Of a stretch of 64,000 nt of DNA, positions 24,892 through 36,352 are shown piece by piece (the first letter of the stretch is position 1; the number at the start of each line of letters is the position of its first letter). The DNA is taken from assembly GCA_026874595.1 (NCBI GenBank), contig CM049309.1, forward strand, positions 94,078,723 to 94,142,722, in the 5' to 3' direction. The position numbers and the translations under genes were made by a program. The stretch comes from Sipunculus nudus. Lineage: Eukaryota; Annelida; Sipuncula; Golfingiida; Sipunculidae. The notes beneath the pieces were generated by a model. It was given only the letters and a program-made list of their open reading frames with translations, had not been told where the DNA came from and did not search any database.

Positions 24892-25836
24892 GACCGTGTA
24901 CCTGAATCATGTCCCTGGATGCAGGTCACTCATTTAGACCGTGTACCTGAATCATGTCCCTGGATGAGGGTCATTCATTTAGACCGTGTACCTGAATCAT
25001 GTCCCTGGATGCGGGTCACTCATTTAGACCGTGTACCTGAATCATGTCCCTGGATGCGGGTCACTCATTTAGACCGTGTACCTGAATCATGTCCCTGGAT
25101 GCGGGTCACTCATTTATATCGTGTACCTGAATCATGTCCCTGGATGTGGGTCACTCATTTAGACCGTGTACCTGAATCATGTCCCTGGATGCGGGTCACT
25201 CATTTAGACCGTGTACCTGAATCATGTCCCTGGATGCGGGTCACTCATTTAGACTGTGTACCTGAATCATGTCCCTGGATGCGGGTCACTCATTTAGATC
25301 GTGTACCTGAATCATGTCCCTGGATGCGGGTCACTCATTTAGACCGTGTACCTGAATCATGTCCCTGGATGCGGGTCACTCATTTAGACCGTGTACCTGA
25401 ATCATGTCCCTGGATGCGGGTCACTCATTTAGACCGTGTACCTGAATCATGTCCCTGGATGCGGGTCACTCATTTAGACCGTGTACCTGAATCATGTCCC
25501 TGGATGCGGGTCACTCATTTAGACCGTGTACCTGAATCATGTCCCTGGATGCGGGTCACTCATTTAGACCGTGTACCTGAATCATGTCCCTGGATGCGGG
25601 TCACTCATTTAGACCGTGTACCTGAATCATGTCCCTGGATGCAGGTCACTCATTTAGACCGTGTACCTGAATCATGTCCCTGGATGCGGGTCACTCATTT
25701 AGACCGTGTACCTGAATCATGTCCCTGGATGCGGGTCACTCATTTAGACCGTGTACCTGAATCATGTCCCTGGATGAGGGTCACTCATTTAGACCGTGTA
25801 CCTGAATCATGTCCCTGGATGAGGGTCACTCATTTA
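24892..25836 (+). repeat. Minisatellite, 45-bp unit, 21 copies
   Basis: Twenty-one exact-length 45-bp units with very few substitutions. Because 45 is divisible by three, one plus-strand frame stays open throughout (15-residue period, DRVPESCPWMRVTHL). The frame only begins at GTG (24883) or at an internal ATG in the repeat. It has no upstream signals and ends just after the array, so coding is unlikely. It ends about 40 bp before copy B4. Confidence 0.95.
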
Positions 25837-25873
25837 GACCTATTAACATGAACCCTTCTCGTTTCAACAATAT

Positions 25874-26765
25874 TGTACAATGTTTCTGACTGGGTTCCGC
25901 CGCCGCCGCTGCCGCTGCCGCCGCGTTCGTTTCCGGAGAACTCCTCTGAGACTACTGGACGGATTTTTCTGAAATTTACACAAATTATTGGGTCACATGT
26001 GAACTGGTGCCTAACCAAGTGACCTTGACCTCTGACCTTTCCTCTCTGCCCAGCATCCGTTTGTGCGTCTGTTTCCACACATAAACCCATATATCTTGGG
26101 AACCGTTTGACCGATCAGGAAAAATTTTTTACACAAATGTAGCCCTGGGATAGCTTTATAACATACACAAAAATGGTGGCGCCACCTGCAGCCATTTTTG
26201 CACAGCGTTCATCTGTTTGTCTGCCTTGGGTTAAAAATCACTCTTATCTCTACAGTGGTTTGACCAAATTACCTGTAATTCAGCATGCATATACATCCTG
26301 GATAGCTTTCTTGATTTTATGACAGGTGGCGCCACCTACATTCACGTTCACGCTGCATACATTAATGCTTATATCTTCGGAACCGTTTGACCAATCAGTA
26401 AAAAAATTTTTACACAAATGTAGCCCTTAGATAGCTTTATATCATACACAAAAATGGTGGCGCCACCTGCAGCCATTTCTGCACAGCGTGCATCTTTTTA
26501 TCTGGTGTGGGATAAAATCACTAATATCTTTGCAGTGGTTTGACTTTTCCACATGAAATTTTGCATCTGTATACACCTTGGATAGTTTTTCGTCCAGATA
26601 ACAGGTGGTGCCACCTACAATCATGTTTATGTGGCAGAGATCTATTCTAATATGTAACACATGTAACTCTATATCCCCTTGCCACTCAATCCATGCCTCA
26701 CTTCACCCGTCCTTCTCTGATTTTGGCGGATACACGTAGTCGCTTGTCGACTACCCGTATTCTAG
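25874..26765 (+). mobile_element. Family B element, copy B4, lacking the 5' hairpin
   Basis: ATTGTA is followed directly by CAATGTTTCTGACTGGGTTCCGCC. The 5' hairpin TCCGCC...GGATACTA seen in B2 and B3 is missing, replaced by CAA, as if the palindrome had been deleted. An interrupted GCC/GCT run and about three internal units follow. The 3' end is intact: GGCGGATAC, hairpin GTAGTCG-CTTGT-CGACTAC, then CTAG at 26762-26765. Confidence 0.8.
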
Positions 26766-26800
26766 TTATCCCTGGTAGTTCCCTCAGATCACAATATGGG

Positions 26801-27076
26801 GTCAGTAAAGTGTTAGGTCATACGCTCTGCGGGTGTTTCTAGAACAGTCAGTGAAGTGGTAGGTCATACACTCTGCGGATGTTTCTAGAACAGTCAGTGA
26901 AGTGTTAGGTCATACGCTCTGCGGATGTTTCTAGAACAGTCAGTGAAGTGTTAGGTCATACGCTCTGCGGATGTTTCTAGAACAGTCAGTAAAGTGTTAG
27001 GTCATACGCTCTGCGGGTGTTTCTAGAACAGTCAGTGAAGTGGTAGGTCATATGATCTGCAGGTGTGTCTAGAACA
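26801..27076 (+). repeat. Minisatellite, 46-bp unit, 6 copies
   Basis: Units start at 26801, 26847, 26893, 26939, 26985 and 27031 (GTCAGTGAAGTG..., with GTTTCTAGAACA at the end of each). The last unit is more diverged. It begins 35 bp after the end of B4. Confidence 0.95.
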
Positions 27077-27137
27077 GTCCGTGGCAGCCTTGACCAGTGC
27101 TGGCTACATGACTACTCTTCACCTTCTCTCCCTACAG

Positions 27138-27150
27138 CAGGATCAGCTCT
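27138..27150 (+). CDS. Candidate 13-nt microexon
   Basis: CTTCTCTCCCTACAG ends at 27137 and GTGAGT begins at 27151, both near-consensus splice signals, enclosing 13 nt (CAGGATCAGCTCT). In phase 0, which is what exon 10735-10775 would require, it reads QDQL and leaves one base. An NAGNAG acceptor (CAGCAG) could shorten it to 10 nt. Chance occurrence of two good sites is possible in a 64-kb window, so transcript evidence would decide. Confidence 0.25.
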
Positions 27151-27389
27151 GTGAGTCAAGTCATTTGTAGACTCTTGTGACTTGGGATTATCCTCACATA
27201 ATTTAAGGATTTGGGCTTGGTCCCCAAAAAACGTTATTCTGCTTTAAACTTTGCATAGACTAATCCACTTGCCAACAAACTCTCTCTGCAGATAGATTCT
27301 TTTCTTTGGACACTGTCCTGGGAGTACTTTCATCTTGCATCGCAGCACCCTAATTGAACCCTGATTGACTAGTTTATATCTCCCAATTA
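27151..27389. other. Single-copy spacer
   Basis: Nothing recognised apart from a TTAATTG..-type AT-rich context leading to the C3 5' end. Confidence 0.4.
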
Positions 27390-28426
27390 TTTTAGCTCAT
27401 CTGACTGAAAGTCATCTGAGCCATAAGGATCACTGTTTGTCTGTATATCCATCTGTCCATCTGTTAAAAGGGCCCAAATTGTAACTGCTAGACCTTAATC
27501 TTCTTACTTAAAATCCAGGGAGGCCCATGAAAAATCTCTTGGAAACCTGAAATCACTGTGACCTATATCCTCCGAGCTACAGGGCTTGAAAGTATCCCCT
27601 AGAATAATTGAAAATTTGATACAAAAGCTCCAGTATCTGAATAGCTGATGCATCGATTGCCATGATTTTTTCCATGCATATTGATCATTGAGTGTTTCAT
27701 CATTCCCTGTAGACTGGTGGTTCCACTTGTTTTATTCCTCATTTTTACACATTTTGTTATATTCTACTTTTAAGACCTTCAGATGAAGCGGTCTTCTGTT
27801 AATAGGGCACATATTTTAACCGTTGGGGATAGAAACTTTAACTTAACATCCAGGGAGGTCCTAAGCAAATCTCCTTAGGAACCTGAAATTAGGTCATGGT
27901 GGCCTATATTCTGTGAACTAAGGGCCAATATCAGATGAACACAAATTGTATCTGCTAGCCCTAGATGTTCCAATGTAATATACAGGGAAGTCTTGGGCAA
28001 TCTCCATGGAAACCTGAAATTAGGTCATGGTGACCTATATTTTGCATTCTACCGGCCTAAACATCTTTGGCAATCTCCATGTAAACCTGAAATTAGGTCA
28101 TGGTGACTTATATTATTGGTCAAAGACATTTTAAGCATCCAGAAGTCAGACAGGGTATAAAACATTACTGTTGGACCTAGAATCTTCTGTTTTGACATCC
28201 AGGAATGTCCTTCAAAAATGTGCATGGTCATTTTTAGCTCAACTGACTGCATACAAAAAGGCTAGACATATTATCATGAATCTTTTCTTCTTTGTTGGTT
28301 TGAAGAACTTTAATTGCTACAGTTCAATAAGGATACCACCTACAAAATATGGCATTCAGATGATAAAATTCCTTTTGTGTAGGTCTTTCTAGTCAGCTGA
28401 GCATCATGACCCATGGGTCACTCGTT
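27390..28426 (+). mobile_element. Family C element C3, with a second 5' end inside
   Basis: The 5' end TTTTAGCTCATCTGACTG is at 27390. Two to three decayed internal units follow (AAACCTGAAATTAGGTCATGG phrases). A second 5' end (TTTTTAGCTCAACTGACTG) at 28231 heads a very short copy that finishes with AGTCAGCTGAGCATCATGAC and CCATGGGTCACTCGTT at 28426. Either one C inserted near the end of another or an internal deletion joined two copies. Confidence 0.75.
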
Positions 28427-28563
28427 AAACCACTCACTTTGTGTACACACACCAACTCAGATTACACTGGTTGCATATCAGAGTTATAGGGAATTCTGCT
28501 AGGAAAAGTAGAACAAAAACTTTTGTTCTATCACTTCCATGATGCCTTATTACAAAAGAAGGA

Positions 28564-29477
28564 TTTTTAGCTCAGCTGACTGTAGGTCATCTGAGTTATA
28601 GCAATCACTCTTTTCCATCTTCAGTCCGGCCGTCTGTCTGTTAACAGGGCACAAATTGTAACCACTGGACCTGGAATCTTCTAACTTTATTTCCAGAGAG
28701 GCTCATAAAAAAAATCTCCTTGGAAACCTGGAATGAGGTTTCTGTTACCCATATTCGTCGAGCTATGGGGCTCGGAAGTACCCCCCAGAATAATGAAAAA
28801 TTTGATTCAAAAGCTCAAGTATCTGACCAACTAATGCATTGATCACCATGAATCTCTGCATGGATATTGATCATGGAGTGTTGCATCAGTTTCTGCAGAC
28901 TGGTGGCGCCACCTGTATTTTTTTTATTTTTTTTACTATTTTTTTTTCTATTTTTGAGACCTTAAAAGATGCAGTCATCTGTTAACAGGGCACAAATTGT
29001 AACCTTTGGTCCTAGAATCTTCTAACTTGACATCCAGGGAGGTCTGTGAAAAATATCCTCGGAAACTTGAAATTAGGTCTCTGTTACCAATATATTCTCT
29101 GAGCTATGGGGCTTATAAGCACCCCTGAGAATAATTGAAAATTTGATACCAAAGTAGGGCACAAACCATAACCATTTGGACTAGAAACTTCTTACTTGAC
29201 ATCCTGAGAGTTCCTCAAAAGATTTCCCCAGAAACCTGTAATTCGGTCACTGTGACCTATATTCTCAGAGTATTGGGGTATGTTTGAGCACCCCAGAAAT
29301 AATGCAAAATACACACAAATTACCAGATTCTTCAAGAAAGGCTGGTTGGATTGTCATCAGATTTGTTTTGCTTATGGGTCTTGATGAACTTAAGCTAAGA
29401 TGCATGAACAATGATGCCACCTACATTATTGTCAACATGTCAGTCGGCTGAGCGTCATGACCCATGGGTCACTTGTT
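28564..29477 (+). mobile_element. Family C element C4
   Basis: Both ends are present: TTTTTAGCTCAGCTGACTG at 28564 and GTCAGTCGGCTGAGCGTCAT with the palindrome and CTTGTT ending at 29477. It holds about two and a half internal units and one exact GGTGGCGCCACC near 28900. It lies 42 bp before the 5' end of A2 in the same orientation. Confidence 0.85.
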
Positions 29478-29519
29478 TTACACATCATTATATTGCACTC
29501 AATTCTCCAGTCAAGCACA

Positions 29520-31922
29520 TTTTTAGCGAACCTGTGAGCTTATGCGATGGTGCGTCGTCATCCATCGTGCGTCATCTGTACGTTAACCATAGCTATCTCC
29601 AAAACGGCAGGAGCTAGCATCACCAAATTTTTTGCAAATAATCAGTCATCCAAAAAACTATATCGGATTTTGTTTATTTTTTTCCTAACAGCATTTTCTT
29701 AGATTTTATAGGGAAAAAGTTAAAAAAGCTTTAAAAATCTTCTTCTCTGAAACTGTCCAGCCAAATTGTCCAATATTTAACAGAAATGATCCCTGGAACA
29801 ATCTTTCTCCAGTTTGGAGATTTTTGGCCGAGATACAGGAGGTTGAACTTTGTTAACTGTGCAAAAAAAGCATATTAAAATTTAAATCTCAGAAATGGCT
29901 AGAGCTATCATCACCAAATTTTATGCCAAAGTTGGTCACATAGGTCATATCTGAAATTGAGGTATTGGTGGCACCACCTGCATCGGCCTTTTTTGTACAG
30001 GGTCATCCGTGCCTGTATCACACTGAGGGCTACAAAAAACTTCTTCTCTGAAACCATATGGCCAAAATGTTTAATATCGCACAGAAATGATCCTAGGGTA
30101 GTGCTTTCTGAGGTTTGTTCAAATGGTCTCATTTCAGTGACTTTTGGCTAAGTTATTGGAAGCTGAATTTAGTCATATGCCATAACAGCCCATTTTAGCT
30201 CAGTGGCTACAAGGATCTTCTTCTCAAAACCACTGGGCCAAATTCTTAAATCTCACATATTCATTATCCTCAGATGTTGATAATTCAAGTTTGTTCAAAT
30301 GGTTTTGGTTCAGTGCTTTTTGGCTGAGTTACGGGAAGCTGAACTTTAGCCAGTTTGCTGTATCATCCTATATGAGTTATAAACCTGCGAAACGTTTTTC
30401 AACTGATGCCACTGAAGCCAGTTTGTTAAATATTTTACAAGAATAATTCCTACAATAATTCTTATGATAATTGTCATTGATAGTTCAACATGAATGAATT
30501 TTGGCTGAATTATGGAGATTTAATTGAGTCATTTTACCACATATGTTAGCAGCGTGATGCTGTTACATCTACCCTGGCACCAGTTTATCAGAATCTATTA
30601 CATCATGCCACTAGACATTTAGATTTCAGGTTATTTTTGGTTAATATTGACAAGAAAGTTTTTTTAAAAGCTTTTAAAAAATTTAGATTTATGATTTAAG
30701 TTATTCATCATACCAGGCAATGTTACAATCATGGATTTTCAGCTCTCTGTGGCTATATAAAGACAACTGTACGTGGATTATAAATTATTTGTATCCCTAC
30801 TCAACTTAATTCAAGAATTTGCCATCAATGAGATATATCTGTATTTTCATTTTGCATTCAGTATGCATCCGTAATAATTTTTTATAAAAAGTCAGCTGAA
30901 AAGCATTATGTATTGGGAAAATAAATTTCAAAGTTATTTCTAGTAGGGACCACTTTTGTGTTCAGATGGCAGCACTATTAGATTGGCAGTGCCTTGATGT
31001 TGGCCATTAGCCAGGATGATGTCAGCTCTATAAATAGTTTTGGCACAGTGCCAGGATGGGAAGAAGTGCAGCCAGGTATAGGTCAAGAGTTCCCTCAGTG
31101 CATAGCTGCATTCTATTTATAGCTTTGCAGACTGCTCACTGCATCATATTTGGCACCAAAGTTCAGCCTGAATCTATTTATAGCTTTGGCAGACTGCCAT
31201 CTGTGTCAGATTATGCAACAGGTCAAGAGTTCACTCAGTGCAGCCAGGTACAGGTCAAAAGTTCAATCAGTCTAGCCAGGTACAGGTCAAGAGTTCACTC
31301 AGTGCAGTAGCTTGAGGCAGCAATTTGTCACAGGTCACTCGGGGGCAACTGCCTTACTCACCTAAGCCTTGTCAGCCCAGTGCATCAAACTCTGGGGAAG
31401 TTTGATGTTTTGGACTGATATTTTGACCTGTCTATGCATCTTTGATGGTATTCTCATTTACAAGACAGGTGGTGCCATGTACATTGACTTTTACATAGTG
31501 TATGTGCCTGCTTATTTCTACAGAGGAATTTGATATATCAGCCTGAAATTGGGCATATTTATACATATCGAATAGCTTTGTCGTATACAAGACTGGTGGT
31601 GCCACGTACAATAATGTTTGCACAAGGTGTGTCCATGCTTATTTCTCAGGAGGGGTTTGATATATCAGTCTGAAAATTGGCATATGTGTATATCTCTGAT
31701 AGCTTCGTTGTATACAAGACTGGTGGTGCCAGCTACAATCGTTTTTTTGTTGTGTGCACCCATGCCAGAATTTCAGCAGTGATGTTTGTGTAATTGTTTC
31801 TTATTCAAAATGTTTAGTACTTGCATTGTTCATATACATGAAAAGTAATGGTCCAGCATTGAAGCACTATAACTGGTGTATTTCCCAATGCACAGGTTCG
31901 CATTAGGCCTGTAGGCCTTGTT
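29520..31922 (+). mobile_element. Family A element, copy A2 (complete, no B insert)
   Basis: The 5' end TTTTTAGCGAACCTGTGAG is mirrored at the 3' end by CACAGGTTCGC, an 11-bp inverted repeat (GCGAACCTGTG/CACAGGTTCGC). ATT, the hairpin AGGCCT-GT-AGGCCT and TTGTT follow. Bases 29950-31745 duplicate 1-1836. Internal short direct repeats (CAGGTCAAGAGTTCACTCAG) occur around 31070-31300. It contains only variants of the GGTGGCGCCACC palindrome (29967, 31468, 31590). No coding frame is convincing. The class is inferred from the end design. Confidence 0.8.
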
Positions 31923-33316
31923 GTGTTTGAGGTGGTATCCTTGTAAAGTTCTACAGAAATCAGTGCGGAGTCCTTCAGTTACAAAGATTCACCTTAAAGT
32001 AATAACTGTAAGTTCTCAGTACAGACCAGACAAAACATTCCATTCATTCCATGTACCTTTATCCCAGGCCTGCCCCGTCTTATGATTGACTTTCTTTATG
32101 TTTCCACCTGCTGGACAGCTGTGGGTTAACCTCCCTTACATATGTATTACAATGTATAACATCACAAAGGCATAAACAGATTAGTTCTTACATACATATG
32201 TGTGCTTCACTTCTAAATGTTTAGGTTTGTTTCCAGTTGATTGTAATTAATGTATACATATATTCCAAACTGTACCAATATTTTCCACGAGATGTCAACA
32301 CTAGTGGCTGTTCCTTTCCTTTCTATTTCAGGACAGATGTATAATCGATGTATTGATGTGTGCCAGGTTGACAGGAAATGTTAAAAAAGAAGCATGTTTT
32401 AGATTAAGAAAATGTGTTGTAAAATTAGACATTTCCAGGTTCAGACTGTATCTGAGGTATATTGTACCAGTACCAATATAATGATAGAGCCAGCTAATTT
32501 AACACAGGCATGGCAAAGACTATCTTATCTTCATGTCAATGTTGGGACATTGTCAGCCATGTACTGGTTTAACTTGGACTTTTCATGTTTCTTATCCCTG
32601 TCTATAACAGTCTGGTCATCATGTGTTGAATATAAACCTTGATCCAATTCACATTGAATTATCTCTTCCTCTCCCACAGGTCTGACAAGTCTGTAAAATT
32701 TAACTCAATTTAACTCATAAGTTGAAGGCCATCAGTACACTGTAAAACAGGGAAACAATTTAATGTATTGATAAAATGGATAAAATATCTGATTATCCAT
32801 CTAATAATATTTGCAATAAATGGTTTCACTCAGGCCTTTGTATTTAGTATTCAAGGGTATTGGAGCAAAGTTAGGTTTACAAAAACACAGGCGCCAACCA
32901 ACAAAACCACTCAGCCCTCTCCCAGTTACACCACATTACAGCTTATTAGCTGTTGCTCCCTGTGAGTGTGGTTAATGGTCCTACAGCTGGCCTAGTCACA
33001 ACAGCTGTGTTATGTAAGATGAACATTCAGGCAGTGGCCCTGCTCCCATTTAACTATTTCTTCACCACCTTCTTGTGCTGTACCAGATACCACTCCTGTG
33101 CTGTAAGGTGGCTGTCTTTGATTGACATAATGTATTTCAGTTCAGCAAGGGTCTGGGGCATGTTGGCAGTGTAAAATGAAATCCCACTTTTTGAAATGGC
33201 TTTTCTGCATGACTGTCAAATAAGCCAAATTTGTTTGAGTCAGAATTTAATTAATGTCATATACTAGAGGGCTGCTGATATACTGAGGACACCAGGTTTT
33301 GTGTAATCAAGATGAG
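31923..33316. other. Single-copy AT-rich stretch
   Basis: No array or transposon. Several short chance open frames (for example 32412-32642 and 32953-33174) have no splice or family support. Bases 32860-33180 are less AT-rich but not recognisably coding. Confidence 0.45.
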
Positions 33317-33845
33317 TTTTCAGCTCAGCTTACTGAAAGTCTACTGAGGTATAGGTATGGCCGTCCATTAGCAGGGGAAAAATCTTAACCACTGGACGTA
33401 GAAAGTGTACATCTAGGGAGGTCAATTAAAAAAATCTCCTTGGAACCTCAAATTAGGTTAGTGCGACCTATATCCTCTAAGCTGTGGGGCTTTTAAGTAC
33501 CCCAAGGATTAATAAAAAAATTGATACAAAACCTCCAATATCTTGATAATTAATGCATGGATTGCAAAAAATCTTGCCTTGAATATTGACCATGAATAGT
33601 TTTGTCAGTAATTGAAAACTGGTGGTACCATCTTTATTTTTTCAAATTTTTACAATTTTTTTAGCTCAGCTGACTATAAGTCATTTGATCTATAGTCGTG
33701 GTCCATTGTCCGTCATCCGTCTGTCTGTCTGTCCATCCGTAGATGTGGCATGTTTTGAAACCACAAGACCTAGGAATCCAAAATTCAGCATAATATTAGA
33801 TGTCCCCAAGATCTCCTACAAACCCAAAACTGGGTCTTTGTAACA
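33317..33845 (+). mobile_element. Family C fragments C5 and C6
   Basis: C5 starts with TTTTCAGCTCAGCTTACTG at 33317 and holds one unit ending in a GGTGGTACCA variant. C6 starts at 33656 (TTTTTTTAGCTCAGCTGACT) and decays after about 190 bp. Neither has a 3' end. Confidence 0.7.
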
Positions 33846-34565
33846 TTTTTCTTTTGAGAAATTAAGGGAAAAACTCAATTTTTATTAAAAACCTATTGTC
33901 ACACTTCAGGACTGCCTAATATCAAACCACTGATCTTTTTTCTTCATATTTACCATAAATATTCCTCTATATACATCCTATGTACATACCAGCAATGAGG
34001 TCTATATTATATAATTTAAAAAAGTTATTGGCCCAAACATATTGCACTTTGTAAAAAATCAGGAAAAATATTTGGTCACTTAACACAAAAAAATGTTAAA
34101 GCTAGGGACTTTTTCAGTAATATAACTTTTAATTAATTAAAATTTAATTGTATACCCAAAATTAGATCAAAATCTTAAATTTTTTAAAATATTAGCAAAA
34201 CATAAAATTGGTACCTTAAATTTTGCCCAAATTTGACCATGGCACTTTTTGTCTTGTAAGTATATTTAATTTATTTTTCACAGCTGGGATACATGTGGAT
34301 TTAATCTGTTGAATTCTGAAATTTGAAAGTAAAAGCTTAAAAACTATTCTAATTATTGAAGTTTTTCAGATGCTCTAATGTATTTGCATTTTGTATATCC
34401 AAGACCCCACTCTTGCTCACTATAGCATTGCCTAGGTAACCTTATTAGTAATGCAGCACTGGCAGAACACCCCTGCTGTAATAAACACACTTATTCTCAT
34501 TGGCCCTACCCTACCACCCCCCCCCCCCCCCACCACTATACTGCAATACATGGTTTGTTATTGTA
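33846..34565. other. AT-rich stretch with a poly-C run
   Basis: Low-complexity AT-rich DNA, possibly very decayed C6 sequence at its left. A run of about 14 C lies near 34517-34530, just before D1. No gene is seen. Confidence 0.45.
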
Positions 34566-35853
34566 TCGCCAGACATAGTCTGGAGATACTATGGTTTAGG
34601 CACGGTCGCGCCGCCGCCGCCGCAGAGATTTCTTTTGGACACAATAACTCAAAAAATATTTCACAGATCTTTACCAAACTTGGTATATGTATAGATATGG
34701 GTGAGAGGAAGACGCCTATTTAAAATGAGGTCATGACCTCAACTAGGAGAGTGACCTTGACCTTGAATAGGTTCAATTTTGGGGAAAATCACACAAATTC
34801 TTAAATATCTCAAGAAAACTTGCATGGATTGATCCCAAAATCAAGTTGATCAAAGATCTAGGATAGTAATGTCATGTACCGGAAACAGGTGGTGCCACCT
34901 GTTATTCTTTTAGTTGTTTTCGTGCCGTTTAATACCCCATCATTGCCACTTAACAGTACATTTATAACCTGTGAGCATTATAAGTCAAAAACTAATGGAC
35001 AGATTTCTTTCATATTATGCATATACATAGACATGGGTTATGGGATGATGTATATATAAATTGGGGTCATGACCTTTCCTATTAGAGTGGCCTTGACCTT
35101 GAATATTGCCATATATGGTGAAAATTACACAAAATCATTAGTGTCTCAATAAGGGATGCATGCATTGGTCCAAAAATCAACATGTTCGAAGATCTTGGAA
35201 AGTATTGTCATGTACCGGAAACAGGTGGTGCCACCTGTTATTCTTTTACTTGTTTTGTGCCGTTTAATACCCCATCATTGCCATTTATCAGTACTGTGAG
35301 CATTATAAGTCAAAAACTAATGGACAAATTTCTTTCATATTATGCATATACATGGATATGGGTTATAGGATAATGTTTATTTGAATAGGGGTCATGACCT
35401 TTCCAATGAGTGGCCTTGACCTTGAATATTGCCATATATGGTGAAAATCACACAAAATCATTAATTTCTCAATAAGGGATGCATTGATTGGTCCAAAATC
35501 AACTTGAACGAAGATCTTGGATAGTGTTGTCATGTACGGGAAACAGGTGGTGCCTCTGTTATTCTTTTACTTGTTTTCGTGCCGTTTAATACCCCATCAT
35601 TGCCACTTAACAGTATTGTGAGCATTATAAGTCAAAAACTAATGGACAGATTTCTTGCATATGCATAGACATGGGTTAGGGGATGATGTATATTGAAATT
35701 TGGATCATGACCTTTTCTATGAGAATGACCTTTTCTATGAGTGTGGTCTGATATTAATTGTTGCTGAAGATGGGGGACCTATTCTTAAAGGGGGGGGGGG
35801 CGGATTAATTGTCTGGGGATACTATGGCACCTGCGGTGCCAAGAAATATCTAG
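34566..35853 (+). mobile_element. Family D Helitron-like element, copy D1
   Basis: The 5' end is TCGCCAGACATAGTCTGGAG after TTGTA, then ACTATGG and a CGCCGCC run. It contains three tandem units of about 323 bp (anchors TAAGTCAAAAACTAATGGAC at 34981, 35306 and 35628) with GGTGGTGCCACC palindromes. The 3' end holds GTCTGGGGATAC (inverse of the 5' motif), the hairpin TGGCACC-TGC-GGTGCCA, eight bases and CTAG (35850-35853), then TT. It shares the first 60 bp or so with family B but not the core. It is non-autonomous. Confidence 0.85.
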
Positions 35854-36352
35854 TTGTCAACTGTATTTCTTTAAATGTAAAGCTGTTTTTGATCCAATGT
35901 GCACAACTTTTCTTGAAATATTAATTCAAGAAGTAATCCAAGAGATGCAACGTTGTTCTGATGTAGCATTTTAAAGAAATTATTTCCTTTAAAATAATTA
36001 AACAAAATATAATTTAATCCATCAGTAGACATAATTTGATAATATATGAAACAAATCATGGATAAATAAAGGTGCAATTTAAAATTGTGAATTCTGGAGT
36101 GTTATTTTTATATATTTATTGTTTTACAAATTTAAAAAATATATTTTATAAAAAAAAAAGAAAAATATCTGTGCATAATGTGATGTTACCTGACTAAATT
36201 AAGTATAAATGTTGATGCAATTTAGATTTGTGAATCAATTTAAATATTCAGATATATATGATATACTGTAAATATATAGTAAAATTTGTAAATTAAAAAA
36301 AAATGACTTAACAAAAGAAAAAATAGGATCTAACGCAAATATTTGTTCATTA
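35854..36352. other. AT-rich spacer
   Basis: Very AT-rich, with poly-A and TATA runs; no feature is recognised. The last three bases (TTA) are the left target duplication of the next element. Confidence 0.5.

Noticed and set aside
24883-25851. 322-codon plus-strand open frame as a repetitive protein gene
   Set aside because: It begins at GTG, lies wholly in a 45-bp tandem array, and is open only because 45 is a multiple of three.
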